From contig NZ_JBHZRU010000006.1 in NCBI RefSeq assembly GCF_043641925.1, positions 1 to 64,000 on the forward strand: a DNA stretch of 64,000 nucleotides, given 5' to 3'. Position numbers and translations under genes: made by a program. Under the pieces are notes generated by a model that was given only the letters and a program-made list of their open reading frames with translations, ran no database searches and was not told the origin of the DNA. Source of the stretch: Paenisporosarcina quisquiliarum_A. Its GTDB lineage: Bacteria > Bacillota > Bacilli > Bacillales_A > Planococcaceae. Every line of letters begins with the position of its first letter. Positions within the stretch are counted from its first letter, which is position 1. Positions 35,866 through 44,766 of this stretch are shown one piece after another.

Positions 35866-36540
35866 TTATCGCACTTCAACCCAGCCATTTTTAATAGCTG
35901 TTACAACGGCTTGTGTACGGTCATTTACATTCATTTTTTGCAGAATGCTTGATACATGGTTCTTAACTGTTTTTTCAGAGATGAACAATGTTTCACCGAT
36001 CATACGGTTACTTTGGCCATCAGTTAGTAATTGAAGAACTTCACATTCGCGTTTCGTCAACAAGTGGAAAGGACGACGAATTTCTGATTGGTGGAAGCTT
36101 CCTTTATTTTCACGTTCGCTTAAGCGACGGAATTCAGCAACTAGGTTACGTGTTACTTTTGGATGTAAGTAAGATCCGCCAGTTGCGACAACTTTAATCG
36201 CTTGAACAATCGCATCTGCATCCATTTCTTTTAACATGTATCCAAGTGCACCAGTTTTCAATGCATGGGTTACATAAGATTCATCATCATGAATTGATAA
36301 CATGATTACTTTAGCGTCTGGGTATTGCGTCATTAATTCGCCAGTTGCCTCTACACCGTTTTTACGTGGCATGTTAATGTCCATTAGGATAACGTCTGGA
36401 GAATATTTTTCGTAAAGGCCAATAGCGTCTCCACCGTCTCCACCTTCAGCTAATACTTCAAATGAATCTTCAAAATCTAAAATCCGCTTTACACCTTCAC
36501 GGAATAATTGGTGGTCATCTATGATTACAATTTTCGTCAT
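35866..36540 (-). CDS. degU: Response regulator DegU
   Basis: NarL/FixJ-type regulator of exoenzymes, competence, motility and biofilm. Receiver domain (about 1-120; phospho-Asp in DVILMDINMPRKNGVEAT, Thr/Lys switch), linker, and LuxR HTH (about 158-222; LLTKRECEVLQLLTDGQSNR, EKTVKNHVSSILQKMNVNDR). It is nearly collinear with B. subtilis DegU but has a shorter linker. The ATG at 36546 is only 2 nt from AGGAGG, so the next ATG (36540, 8-nt spacing) is chosen. degS is 37 bp upstream. Confidence 0.96.
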   Translation of the reverse strand: MTKIVIIDDHQLFREGVKRILDFEDSFEVLAEGGDGGDAIGLYEKYSPDVILMDINMPRKNGVEATGELMTQYPDAKVIMLSIHDDESYVTHALKTGALGYMLKEMDADAIVQAIKVVATGGSYLHPKVTRNLVAEFRRLSERENKGSFHQSEIRRPFHLLTKRECEVLQLLTDGQSNRMIGETLFISEKTVKNHVSSILQKMNVNDRTQAVVTAIKNGWVEVR

Positions 36541-36577
36541 CGTCATTTCCTCCTATATCGGCACAAACTTAGTATTT

Positions 36578-37726
36578 TTATTTTTCCTCAATTAATGGAA
36601 TTCGAAACATCATCGTCGTTCCTTTGCCTGGTGAAGAAGTCACAGTCATTTCACCTTTTATCAAATCAATGCGTTCACGCATCCCAAGCAAACCAAATGA
36701 TGAGTCTTGAACTAAGGTTGGATCAAAACCGGATCCATTGTCTTTCACCAGTATGTTCACAGCGTCATTTCGCCATTCAACCTTAACCCAAATTTGAGTA
36801 CACTTCCCGTGCTTCGTCGCATTCGTAACCGATTCTTGAACTAATCGGAAAATGGCTACCTCATAATTACTAATGATTCGTCGATCTTCACCCATCGAAT
36901 TGAAGTGTATTTCGCACCCCATGTTATATTCTTCGATAGTCATTAAGTATTTTTTGAGGGTAGGAATTAATCCTAAATCATCCAACGCCATTGGTCGCAA
37001 GTCATAAATAATTCGACGCACTTCAGAAAGTGCATTTCGAACCATAACTTTTAAATCGGCAAGTTCTTCAAATGCCTTCTCGACGCCCTTTTCTCGGTAC
37101 GTACGTTCAATCAAATCGGAACGTAACAATACGTTCGCCATCATTTGAGCTGGACCATCATGAATCTCACGGGATAATCGTTTTCGTTCTTCTTCTTGTG
37201 CTTGAATAATTTTCAAGCTGAAGTCTTGTTTTAATTTTGCCGTTTCAAGGGCTTGTCCTACATTTTTTAGATCCGAAGTTAAATAATTCATAACAACATT
37301 CACTTGTGTAACGAGTTGATCTGCTCGCTGAATGGTTTCGAGCAACCCTTGCAATCGGCGTTCCAAATCGTCACGTCGTTCACGAAGTTGTTTTTCTTCT
37401 GTCCGATTAATGGACAATTTAATTTGTAGATTATTGGCTAATTCATATGCCTCACGTACTTGAACTTCAGAGAAAGTATTGAAATGCTTTGATACATCCG
37501 CTAATCTTGTTCGCGAATATCTTGTCTTCTCTTCAAGTAAATCGCCTTCAATAATTACCAACGCAATATTTTCTCGAACAATTTCTAATTCTTTTTTCAT
37601 TTGTTCAAAGCTTTGACGGCTCTGTTCACTTATAATAAAGATATCATTTTTGGACTGGTCCATTGTATCGACCATTTGACTAAATATATAATCCAAGGAC
37701 TTGATATCAACTCGATTCCCAGACAT
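36578..37726 (-). CDS. degS: Sensor histidine kinase DegS
   Basis: Cytoplasmic sensor kinase of 382 aa, no membrane segment. The N-terminal DegS sensor region is a coiled coil (about 1-180), then the HisKA_3 site LSREIHDGPAQMMANVLLRS with the phosphorylated His (about 190), and HATPase_c (about 285-382; TNATKHGK, DNGSGFD, GLLGMRERI). It phosphorylates DegU, encoded next. An extended -10 promoter is upstream. Confidence 0.96.
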   Translation of the reverse strand: MSGNRVDIKSLDYIFSQMVDTMDQSKNDIFIISEQSRQSFEQMKKELEIVRENIALVIIEGDLLEEKTRYSRTRLADVSKHFNTFSEVQVREAYELANNLQIKLSINRTEEKQLRERRDDLERRLQGLLETIQRADQLVTQVNVVMNYLTSDLKNVGQALETAKLKQDFSLKIIQAQEEERKRLSREIHDGPAQMMANVLLRSDLIERTYREKGVEKAFEELADLKVMVRNALSEVRRIIYDLRPMALDDLGLIPTLKKYLMTIEEYNMGCEIHFNSMGEDRRIISNYEVAIFRLVQESVTNATKHGKCTQIWVKVEWRNDAVNILVKDNGSGFDPTLVQDSSFGLLGMRERIDLIKGEMTVTSSPGKGTTMMFRIPLIEEK

Positions 37727-37826
37727 AATGATTCCCCTTTGTTGCTCGATTGTCTGATGGGTGACTTTTTATTCATACATGTACCATTCGTCACCTACGC
37801 CTTTTTTCCTGCAAGGGCTAAAACTT

Positions 37827-37835
37827 ATTATAGCA
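37827..37835 (-). promoter_or_regulatory. Putative degSU promoter (extended -10)
   Basis: Minus strand TGCTATAAT, about 100 bp before degS, in the divergent degS-yvyE interval. There is no good -35. Confidence 0.5.
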
Positions 37836-37898
37836 CTATGACTACATTTAAATATTAAAATTGCATGACAACTAGATGTCAGTGAGGATGTGAAGCGT

Positions 37899-38531
37899 TT
37901 GCGAAACGATTACAAAACAGTAAAAGGTTTTGGTGAGTCAGAATTAATTATACAAAAATCCCGCTTTATTACCTATGTAAACCGGGCAGAAACTGAACAA
38001 GAAGCACAGTCTTTCATTGATAATATCAAAAACCAGCACAAAAGTGCTAACCATAACTGTTCTGCGTACATGATTGGTGAGCATGACAATATTCAAAAAG
38101 CCAACGATGATGGTGAACCAAGCGGCACAGCTGGATTTCCAATGCTAGAAGTTTTGAAGAAACAAGGCTTAAAAGATACGGTGGTAGTAGTGACGAGGTA
38201 CTTTGGGGGAATAAAACTTGGTGGCGGCGGCTTAATTCGCGCATATGGAAAAGCGACCACAGAAGGTATTTCCATAGCACAAGTTGTCGAACGAAAATTG
38301 CATTATATAATGAAGGTTTCAATTGACTACACGTGGTTAGGAAAAGTTGAAAATGAAATCCGCAGTTCTGAATACCCTCTCGATCGAATTGAATATGCTG
38401 ATTTAGTAGAAATATATATCTTTGTGCCAGTTGATAATGAAGAAGTTTTTAGAGGCTGGATAACAGAATTAACGAATGGACAAGCTGATTTAGAGCATGT
38501 GGGAGAGGAATTTCTTGAGTTTGTCATGTAA
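37899..38531 (+). CDS. yvyE: IMPACT/YigZ-family protein (YvyE-like)
   Basis: About 210 aa. UPF0029 (IMPACT) N-terminal domain about 1-120 with the conserved stretches KSRFITYVNRAETEQEAQSF, HNCSAYMIG, DDGEPSGTAGFPML and TRYFGGIKLGGGGLIRAY, then a DUF1949 domain (about 138-195) ending in a short acidic tail. Biochemical role is unclear; homologs are linked to translation or stress. A GTG at 37890 is 2 nt from GAGG, so I prefer TTG at 37899 (11-nt spacing), giving the family-like start MRNDYKTVKGFGES. Divergent from degS. Confidence 0.9.
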   Translation: MRNDYKTVKGFGESELIIQKSRFITYVNRAETEQEAQSFIDNIKNQHKSANHNCSAYMIGEHDNIQKANDDGEPSGTAGFPMLEVLKKQGLKDTVVVVTRYFGGIKLGGGGLIRAYGKATTEGISIAQVVERKLHYIMKVSIDYTWLGKVENEIRSSEYPLDRIEYADLVEIYIFVPVDNEEVFRGWITELTNGQADLEHVGEEFLEFVM

Positions 38532-38549
38532 ATGATACAAAGTTTACCT

Positions 38550-38578
38550 TTTACGGAATGAATGAAACGCTGTATAAT
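38550..38578 (+). promoter_or_regulatory. SigmaA promoter of first LCP gene
   Basis: TTTACG, 17-bp spacer, TATAAT, giving a leader of about 85 nt before ATG 38671. Confidence 0.6.
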
Positions 38579-38670
38579 GAGGAGTACTGTAGATTAAGAT
38601 GCAACCATATCTTAAATGCAGACGTCTTATTGAACGAGCAAGGATTAAACCTGCTCAGAGGAGAATTCAA

Positions 38671-39726
38671 ATGAAACGAAAAGAATATCAAACCGTGTCA
38701 CATAAATCGTCAAAAAAGTCATTGGTTTTAAAAATATCAATTATGCTAGTAGCTTCAATGTTAATTAGTCTAACTGCTTATGGTTTATATCTTCATAAAA
38801 AAGCTGAAACGGCTGCTGGAAATGCTTTTGAAGCAATCAGTAATAGAGAAAAATCAGAATTACGGGAAGAAGCTGTTAAACCACTTGAAGACAATGTCTC
38901 AATTCTCTTCGTTGGTATTGATGACAGTGAAGAGCGTGGTCAAGGAGATTCTAACAGTCGATCAGATGCGTTGATGCTTGCAACCTTAAATAATAAAAGT
39001 AAAACAGTAAAACTTGTTAGCATTCCACGTGACTCACTCGTATACATTCCAGAAGTCGGGTATGAAGACAAAATTACACATGCTCATTCTTATGGAGGCA
39101 CTCGAGCAGCAATTGAGACTGTTGAAGAATTATTTGAGATTCCGGTCGATTATTATGTGAAAATGAATTTTGATGCGTTTATCGATGTGGTTGACTCATT
39201 AGGTGGTATTGAAGCAGAAGTGCCTTATGCTTTAAACGAAAAAGATCAGTTTGATCGTAATACTGTTCAACTTCAACCAGGTCTTCAAAAGTTAGATGGA
39301 CGCGAAGCATTAGCACTTGCAAGAACACGTAAACAAGATAATGATTTGGAACGTGGGAAGCGTCAACAAATGATACTACAAGCCATAATGAAAGAAGCTT
39401 CATCAGCAAGCTCATTCACAAAATATGGAGATGTAATTGATGCAGTAGGCGATAACATGAAAACCGACATGACCTTTGAAGAAATGAAATCCTTCTTTGC
39501 ATACATCAAAGATGGTATGCCACGAGTGGATACTCTTCAACTAGATGGTTTAGACGATATGTCTACCGGTGTTTACTATTGGTCTCTCGATCAAGAAAGC
39601 TTAGATGAAACTCGAGACATACTAAAAACTCATCTTGGAATAAATGGTGATTCATCTAGTTATACGGATCGTAGCTCTGAATCAGAAGCAACAGAATTTG
39701 CATCTGACCATGAACATTCTAATTAA
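38671..39726 (+). CDS. LytR-CpsA-Psr (LCP) glycopolymer ligase, copy 1
   Basis: Attaches teichoic acid or other glycopolymers to peptidoglycan on the outer membrane face. About 351 aa: short basic N-terminus, one membrane helix (about 18-38) and the LCP domain (about 75-300) with family arginines and acidic residues in FVGIDD, NSRSDALMLATLN, SIPRDSLVYIP, DYYVKMNFDAF and REALALARTRKQDNDLERGKRQQ. The frame is open upstream, but ATG 38671 follows AGAGGAG (7-nt spacing). The tail is Ser/Glu-rich. A close paralog follows. It may act with tagO at 41 kb. Confidence 0.93.
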   Translation: MKRKEYQTVSHKSSKKSLVLKISIMLVASMLISLTAYGLYLHKKAETAAGNAFEAISNREKSELREEAVKPLEDNVSILFVGIDDSEERGQGDSNSRSDALMLATLNNKSKTVKLVSIPRDSLVYIPEVGYEDKITHAHSYGGTRAAIETVEELFEIPVDYYVKMNFDAFIDVVDSLGGIEAEVPYALNEKDQFDRNTVQLQPGLQKLDGREALALARTRKQDNDLERGKRQQMILQAIMKEASSASSFTKYGDVIDAVGDNMKTDMTFEEMKSFFAYIKDGMPRVDTLQLDGLDDMSTGVYYWSLDQESLDETRDILKTHLGINGDSSSYTDRSSESEATEFASDHEHSN

Positions 39727-39742
39727 ATATATTAATATTTTA

Positions 39743-39766
39743 AGACTGACCAATTTTGGTCAGTCT
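39743..39766 (+). terminator. Terminator between the two LCP genes
   Basis: AGACTGACCA/TGGTCAGTCT stem with a short AT loop and a T6 tail, so the two LCP genes are separate transcripts. Confidence 0.85.
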
Positions 39767-39803
39767 TTTTTCATGCGGAATAAACCATTATATTACATTT
39801 CAT

Positions 39804-39810
39804 GTATAAT
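39804..39810 (+). promoter_or_regulatory. Putative -10 of second LCP gene
   Basis: TATAAT (39805-39810) 28 bp before the start codon, after the terminator of the first LCP gene. The -35 is weak. Confidence 0.4.
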
Positions 39811-39838
39811 TAGAAAAAAGCACGATTGGAGTGATTGA

Positions 39839-40840
39839 ATGAAAAGAACAGATTATCGAAAAGAAATATATTACCCATCAAAGAAATCGTTACTAATTAA
39901 AATATCATTAATACTCATAATTTCATTCGTATTGAGTTTGTCTGCATACGGTCTTTATTTGCAAAAGAAAGTCGAAACGGCTGCAACAAAATCGTATGTA
40001 TCCCTTGATCGAAAAACTTCTCCCTTTCGTGGTGATGTTGTAGAACCCATTAATGATAATGTATCGATTCTATTTATAGGAATTGATGATAGTATTCTAA
40101 GAGATCAAGGTGATAATAAAAGTCGGTCCGATGCATTACTACTAGCTACATTGAACAAAAGAGAAAAAACAGTAAAATTATTAAGTATCCCAAGAGACTC
40201 ATATGTCTATTTTCCAAACCAAAATTACAAAGATAAAATTAATCATGCATATGGAAAAGGTGGTCCCCTCTCCTCTATTCAAACAATTGAACATTTATTA
40301 GAAGTCCCTATAGATTATTATGTAAAAATGAACTTTGATGCGTTTATTGATGTGGTTGATGCATTAGATGGAATTGAGGCGGATGTTCCCTACGCTTTAC
40401 ATGAAAAAGATCAATTCGATCAGTTTACGGTTCAATTAACTCCGGGCTTTCAAAAATTAGACGGTCGCGAAGCGCTTGCATTAGCAAGAACACGAAAAAA
40501 AGACAATGACATTGAAAGAGGAAAGCGACAACAAATGATTTTAGAAGCGATCGTTCAAAAAGCTACGAAAGCCACTTCAATCACTAAATATGATAATGTC
40601 ATTGAAGCTGTAGGCAATCAGATGAAAACGAACATGACATATGAAACAATGACTTCTTTTTTAACGTATTTTAAAGACGGAATTCCAAATGTCGATTCGA
40701 TGTATTTACATGGTTTTGATGACACTTCGACTAATACATATTATTGGAGACTTGACGAAGAAAAATTAGTAGAAACAAAACAAATTCTTCAGCAACATTT
40801 AGAATTGTCTTCCGATTATCAAAATAATTCAGATATATAA
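39839..40840 (+). CDS. LytR-CpsA-Psr (LCP) glycopolymer ligase, copy 2
   Basis: A 333-residue paralog of the preceding gene: same order (basic start MKRTDYRKEIYYPSKKSLL, helix about 18-38, LCP domain about 70-295) and same motifs (FIGIDD, SRSDALLLATLN, SIPRDSYVYFP, YYVKMNFDAFIDVVDALDGI, REALALARTRKKDNDIERGK). It lacks the long Ser/Glu tail of copy 1. Start has GGAGTG 7 nt upstream. Tandem duplication seems likely. Each copy may serve a different polymer (wall teichoic acid or pyruvylated SCWP); inference. Confidence 0.93.
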   Translation: MKRTDYRKEIYYPSKKSLLIKISLILIISFVLSLSAYGLYLQKKVETAATKSYVSLDRKTSPFRGDVVEPINDNVSILFIGIDDSILRDQGDNKSRSDALLLATLNKREKTVKLLSIPRDSYVYFPNQNYKDKINHAYGKGGPLSSIQTIEHLLEVPIDYYVKMNFDAFIDVVDALDGIEADVPYALHEKDQFDQFTVQLTPGFQKLDGREALALARTRKKDNDIERGKRQQMILEAIVQKATKATSITKYDNVIEAVGNQMKTNMTYETMTSFLTYFKDGIPNVDSMYLHGFDDTSTNTYYWRLDEEKLVETKQILQQHLELSSDYQNNSDI

Positions 40841-40857
40841 AACCTATGACAAGGAAG

Positions 40858-40885
40858 AACTCCTGAAAGTAACTTTTCAGGAGTT
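40858..40885 (+). terminator. Terminator of second LCP gene
   Basis: AACTCCTGAAA/TTTCAGGAGTT stem with a T5 tail, 17 bp after the stop. Confidence 0.85.
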
Positions 40886-40905
40886 TTTATTTGATAAAAG
40901 AAAAA

Positions 40906-40928
40906 ACCTTATGCAAAATGCATAAGGT
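40906..40928 (-). terminator. Terminator of tagO
   Basis: ACCTTATGC/GCATAAGGT perfect stem touching the tagO stop codon, T6 tail on the minus strand. Confidence 0.82.
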
Positions 40929-41968
40929 CATTTACCAATCATTCTGACGAAATTAATAAGTGGTCTATAATTCTTTCCAGCCAAGCCAACTGCTTCTACG
41001 AAGAGTTCAATAGCTACTAACATAACTGCTAACAATAGTATCGCACCCCAAACAGTGGCCTGCGAGAAAATCAGAGCAGCTAATCCAAACATGGCAGCTA
41101 GTGCATAAATAATTAAAACGGTTTGTCGATGAGTAAATCCAACGTTTAGTAAGCAGTGATGTAAATGTGATTTGTCTGCTGCAGAAAGTGGTTGTTTCAT
41201 TCGGTATCGACGCACGATGGCGAAGAACGTGTCAGAAATTGGAACCCCTAACATGATAATTGGAATAACCAACGAGATAACGGTAATGTTTTTAAAGCCC
41301 ATTAATGCAAGTACCGCAATCATGAAACCAAGGAACAACGCCCCTGTATCACCCATAAAGATTTTCGCTGGGTGGAAATTGTAAAACAAAAATCCTAAAG
41401 AACTGACCGCTAAAATTGCTGCCATTGCAAATACAAAGGTATTCCCCATCATTAGTGCCATTCCAGCAATTGTGATTAAAGCAATGGTTGAAACACCTGC
41501 TGCTAATCCATCTAAGCCATCAATTAAGTTAATGGCATTTGTAATTCCAACAATCCAAAGAATCGTTAATGGAATATTTAAATAACCAAAATCTAAAACT
41601 CCACCGAATGGAAGTTTAATAAAATCAATATCTAAACCACCATATATAACAATACCAGCAGCTATAAGTTGACCTAATAATTTTGCTTTTGCCGTAATTT
41701 CAAACATATCGTCGAGCACGCCAGTAATAATAATCATCAATGCACCTAAAATAATAAATGGTGCTGTTGGATCTTCTGGTCTTAAAATAAAATATCCTAT
41801 TAAAAACGCACCAAATATGGCTAATCCGCCTAAACGCGGCATAATTCTCGCATGAACTTTTCTGTAGTTAGGTGTATCGACTGCTCCAATTCTGATCGCA
41901 AGCATTTTAACAAGCGGAGTCAACAGTATGGATGCGACAAATGCCAGAACCAGTGTAAGGTATAGCAT
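40928..41968 (-). CDS. tagO: Undecaprenyl-phosphate GlcNAc-1-phosphate transferase TagO
   Basis: First enzyme of wall teichoic acid (and often SCWP) synthesis: transfers GlcNAc-1-P to undecaprenyl phosphate at the inner membrane. About 346 aa with ten or eleven membrane helices. Motifs of the MraY/WecA family: GVLDD (DDxxx), NAINLIDGLDGLAAG (NxxN/D), FMGDTGALFLG, and SHLHHCLL (HIHH-like). ATG at 41968 has GGAGG upstream. Sits where B. subtilis has tagO. It probably feeds both LCP ligases and the csaB-linked polymer. Confidence 0.95.
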   Translation of the reverse strand: MLYLTLVLAFVASILLTPLVKMLAIRIGAVDTPNYRKVHARIMPRLGGLAIFGAFLIGYFILRPEDPTAPFIILGALMIIITGVLDDMFEITAKAKLLGQLIAAGIVIYGGLDIDFIKLPFGGVLDFGYLNIPLTILWIVGITNAINLIDGLDGLAAGVSTIALITIAGMALMMGNTFVFAMAAILAVSSLGFLFYNFHPAKIFMGDTGALFLGFMIAVLALMGFKNITVISLVIPIIMLGVPISDTFFAIVRRYRMKQPLSAADKSHLHHCLLNVGFTHRQTVLIIYALAAMFGLAALIFSQATVWGAILLLAVMLVAIELFVEAVGLAGKNYRPLINFVRMIGK

Positions 41969-42016
41969 TTCTTTCCTCCTCAAATATCTATCATTAAATA
42001 TATCAAATCACTCATG

Positions 42017-42025
42017 ATTATAGCA
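42017..42025 (-). promoter_or_regulatory. Putative tagO promoter (extended -10)
   Basis: Minus strand TGCTATAAT, 49 bp before the tagO start. A perfect 14-bp palindrome ACTAGTTAACTAGT lies 100 bp further upstream (42125-42138). Confidence 0.5.
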
Positions 42026-42163
42026 TGAAAACTTACTTATTATATACTTTCAACAAAAATAAGCCTTTCATCCCATCAATATTTGACCTCTTATTATAAT
42101 GTTACCTTTTAGGCCAGAATTTAAACTAGTTAACTAGTAGAACGTGCTTACTTTAATAAAGTT

Positions 42164-43660
42164 TCATTTTTTCCTTATTTTCCTTAAAATCCATTTTAAT
42201 TCATCAAACTTAAATACATACATCAGCAACACGAAAGATAACATAAATATGGTAATGCCATATATAAATGTTAACCATTTTGAATCGAATGTCAGAAAAG
42301 TCGAAAGCCACGTAATACCTGATAACACTACATACATTAGAAACATCTTTATGCCACGACCTGAAGAAGAGATCAGCTTTAAGTCGTATTTAACATGTAA
42401 ATACATCACAAGCATTATAAGATTAATAAATGCACTTATAAAAGTTCCCCATGCGATTGAAGTAGCACCTAATTCTTCTTTCAAAAGAAAAATGACAGAA
42501 ATATTTATTCCAAATACACTTATTAAACTAAATAGTAATGGAATATGTGAATTTCCTTTTGCATAGTAAAATCGCGTAACATAGGTATTTGCTGCTAGTA
42601 AAAACATAGTGAATGTGAAGATTTTTAAAATAGGTGTTGTGTATTCTGTTGAATCCGAAGTGAAATTGCCATATTCAAAAATAATTCTTACTAATGTTTC
42701 CGAATAGAAAAAGGCAAAAATGGTTGTAGGAATCAATAATAAACTTAAATATTGCATTCCTTTTCCATATAAATCTTGTACAGCTTTTTCATCATTATTT
42801 CCAACCTTTTTAGTAAGTAGTGGATAAATGACTGTTGTAACTGCAGTCATCATCACAGCTTGAGGAAATTGAGTTAATTTAGATGCATAGTTTACAACTG
42901 CAATTGCACCCTCAGAAAAACCGGCAGCAAATATTCGTTGAATGATGATGTAAAACTGAAGTGATGCACCACCCAACATAATTGGTAATGCAATTTTCCA
43001 TAAGTCCTTCGTGTTCCCATCAATATTGAACATAGGTTTTAGGGAATAGGTTCGAAGTTTTTTTATACCTATATATAAAAAGCCAATCATAATTACACTA
43101 CTGATCAAAGCTCCAACACCATAACCTTCCGCACCCATGATGTACGTAAAGGCTACAGCGATTAATAAGAAAGAAGCATTATATATTAAAATAGCAAAAC
43201 TAGACAAATGAAATTTGCTTTCTACGTTTAATACACCACTCATCCAAGTTGATAAAACTAAAAGAATGGTCGATGGCATCATCCAATAAAATAAGTTTCG
43301 AGAAAGTTCGTATTCTTGAGCAGATAAATCCCCAAAGAATAAATGTAGTAATGGATCCGTAAAGATAATAATGATACAAGTTAATAGCGTAATGGTTGTT
43401 AAAATTATGGTAAATGTTTGTCTGACAAAACTCTTAGAGTCCACAGTTTTTTTATTTACAACAGAAATAAAGGCAGTGGTTAATGCCCCGCCTACTACTA
43501 AATATAAAAAATTTGGGATCGTATATGCCGTAATGATACTATCAGCTACGAAACTTGTTCCATATTGGTACCCAATAACCATTTCTCTTAAAAAACCGAA
43601 CAGTCGAGCCAATATATTAATAATAGCGACTGCACCAATAATCTTCATGAATTTATTCAT
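42164..43660 (-). CDS. MurJ/MviN-type lipid-linked glycan flippase
   Basis: MOP-superfamily flippase of 498 aa with 14 predicted membrane helices. The N-terminus reads ILARLFGFLREMVIGYQYGT and IPNFLYLVVGGALTTAFISV, as in MurJ, with the conserved charged pocket (R18, R24-type arginines). MurJ flips lipid II; this gene sits last in a csaB-glycosyltransferase operon, so it may instead flip the lipid-linked SCWP. Start 9 bp after the glycosyltransferase stop. The T residue in TIPNFLYL is where MurJ has a conserved position; substrate cannot be decided from sequence. Confidence 0.87.
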   Translation of the reverse strand: MNKFMKIIGAVAIINILARLFGFLREMVIGYQYGTSFVADSIITAYTIPNFLYLVVGGALTTAFISVVNKKTVDSKSFVRQTFTIILTTITLLTCIIIIFTDPLLHLFFGDLSAQEYELSRNLFYWMMPSTILLVLSTWMSGVLNVESKFHLSSFAILIYNASFLLIAVAFTYIMGAEGYGVGALISSVIMIGFLYIGIKKLRTYSLKPMFNIDGNTKDLWKIALPIMLGGASLQFYIIIQRIFAAGFSEGAIAVVNYASKLTQFPQAVMMTAVTTVIYPLLTKKVGNNDEKAVQDLYGKGMQYLSLLLIPTTIFAFFYSETLVRIIFEYGNFTSDSTEYTTPILKIFTFTMFLLAANTYVTRFYYAKGNSHIPLLFSLISVFGINISVIFLLKEELGATSIAWGTFISAFINLIMLVMYLHVKYDLKLISSSGRGIKMFLMYVVLSGITWLSTFLTFDSKWLTFIYGITIFMLSFVLLMYVFKFDELKWILRKIRKK

Positions 43661-43669
43661 TGAATTCCT

Positions 43670-44761
43670 CTATATCTTTGAATGTTTTTTATACAATTCA
43701 ATCAGTTTTATAGTCAAAATCTCTTGATCATTTTCAATTAAAACTTTTTCCACAGCTTCATCAACATAATATTGTTCCCTTGGAGTATTTACCGCTTTCT
43801 TCATCTCAAGATATAAACTCTCACTATCTCGAGGCTTGATAAAATGACCAACACCATTAGTTAATAAATGTGCTAAACCACCTACTCTTGATGCAATTAC
43901 GGGAATTTTACATGCAAGCGCTTCTAAAGCAACTAAACCAAAACCTTCTATATAAGATGGCAAAACAAAAACATTTGATGCTTGAAACCATGTTACCAAT
44001 TCATTCTGAGGAATAGGATCAATGAAATGAATTTTATTTTTAAAATCGGGTTCTACTTCAGTGTAAAGTTGATCCACGAATTGAGATGATTTCTTCGATC
44101 CAATAATATATAGTAAGCTATTTGGCTCATCCAATTGCTGAAAGGCATTAATTAATTCACTTACACCTTTTTCTTTGATCAAATTTCCTACAAATAAAAA
44201 AATATAAGGTTCAAGTGGTATGTTCAAATCATTCCTTGCCTTTTCTTGCTTGGCTTCTTTAAAGACTTTACGATTCACTCCCATACTCATAACTGTAATT
44301 TTGTCATGAGGAATGGAAAAGTCCTTTTTAATTGTTTCAGCTAATTCTTCCCCCACCGCAATAACATGAGCAGCTTCTTTTAAGATGACTAGAGTAACTT
44401 TACGAATCCATTTATTTTTTTTTGCCATTTTGTCTATATCGCCGCCATGAGCAGTAACTAAATATGGAATACCAAAAGTTTTTTTTAGTAATAAAGAAAG
44501 TAATCCCGTTGGAAAAACATAATGAGCGTGTGAAATTTCAATAGTTCTTGAATTTTTTAATGCTTTTATTAAAACTTCATTAGACCATTTAGCATATTTT
44601 TTCAATACATTAAATTTCCCATTACTTGTATCAGTATTAACTCCTGTCAATACTGATATATTATTTTCCTTCAAAGTCTCAACTTGATTCTTTACGAATA
44701 TACCAAAAGACAAATGATTTTTTGATGGATACATATTACTGAGAATAAACACTTTTTTCAT
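43670..44761 (-). CDS. GT4-family glycosyltransferase
   Basis: Cytoplasmic GT-B transferase of 363 aa. N-terminal acceptor domain with SHAHYVFPTG and TAHGGDID; C-terminal donor domain (about 190-340) with FLFVGNLIKEKG, IGSKKS, VFVLPSYIEGFGLVALEALA (E-x7-E motif) and SRVGGLAHLL. Middle gene of csaB-GT-murJ (5 bp after csaB). It probably adds one sugar of the polymer that CsaB pyruvylates. Donor unknown. Confidence 0.9.
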   Translation of the reverse strand: MKKVFILSNMYPSKNHLSFGIFVKNQVETLKENNISVLTGVNTDTSNGKFNVLKKYAKWSNEVLIKALKNSRTIEISHAHYVFPTGLLSLLLKKTFGIPYLVTAHGGDIDKMAKKNKWIRKVTLVILKEAAHVIAVGEELAETIKKDFSIPHDKITVMSMGVNRKVFKEAKQEKARNDLNIPLEPYIFLFVGNLIKEKGVSELINAFQQLDEPNSLLYIIGSKKSSQFVDQLYTEVEPDFKNKIHFIDPIPQNELVTWFQASNVFVLPSYIEGFGLVALEALACKIPVIASRVGGLAHLLTNGVGHFIKPRDSESLYLEMKKAVNTPREQYYVDEAVEKVLIENDQEILTIKLIELYKKHSKI

Positions 44762-44766
44762 AATTT

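Noticed and set aside
42125..42138. Palindrome ACTAGTTAACTAGT upstream of tagO
   Set aside because: A single 14-bp AT-rich palindrome with no second copy nearby; not enough to call an operator.
42144..42566. 140-codon plus-strand frame within the flippase gene
   Set aside because: Antisense to a clear MurJ-type protein; no independent signal.
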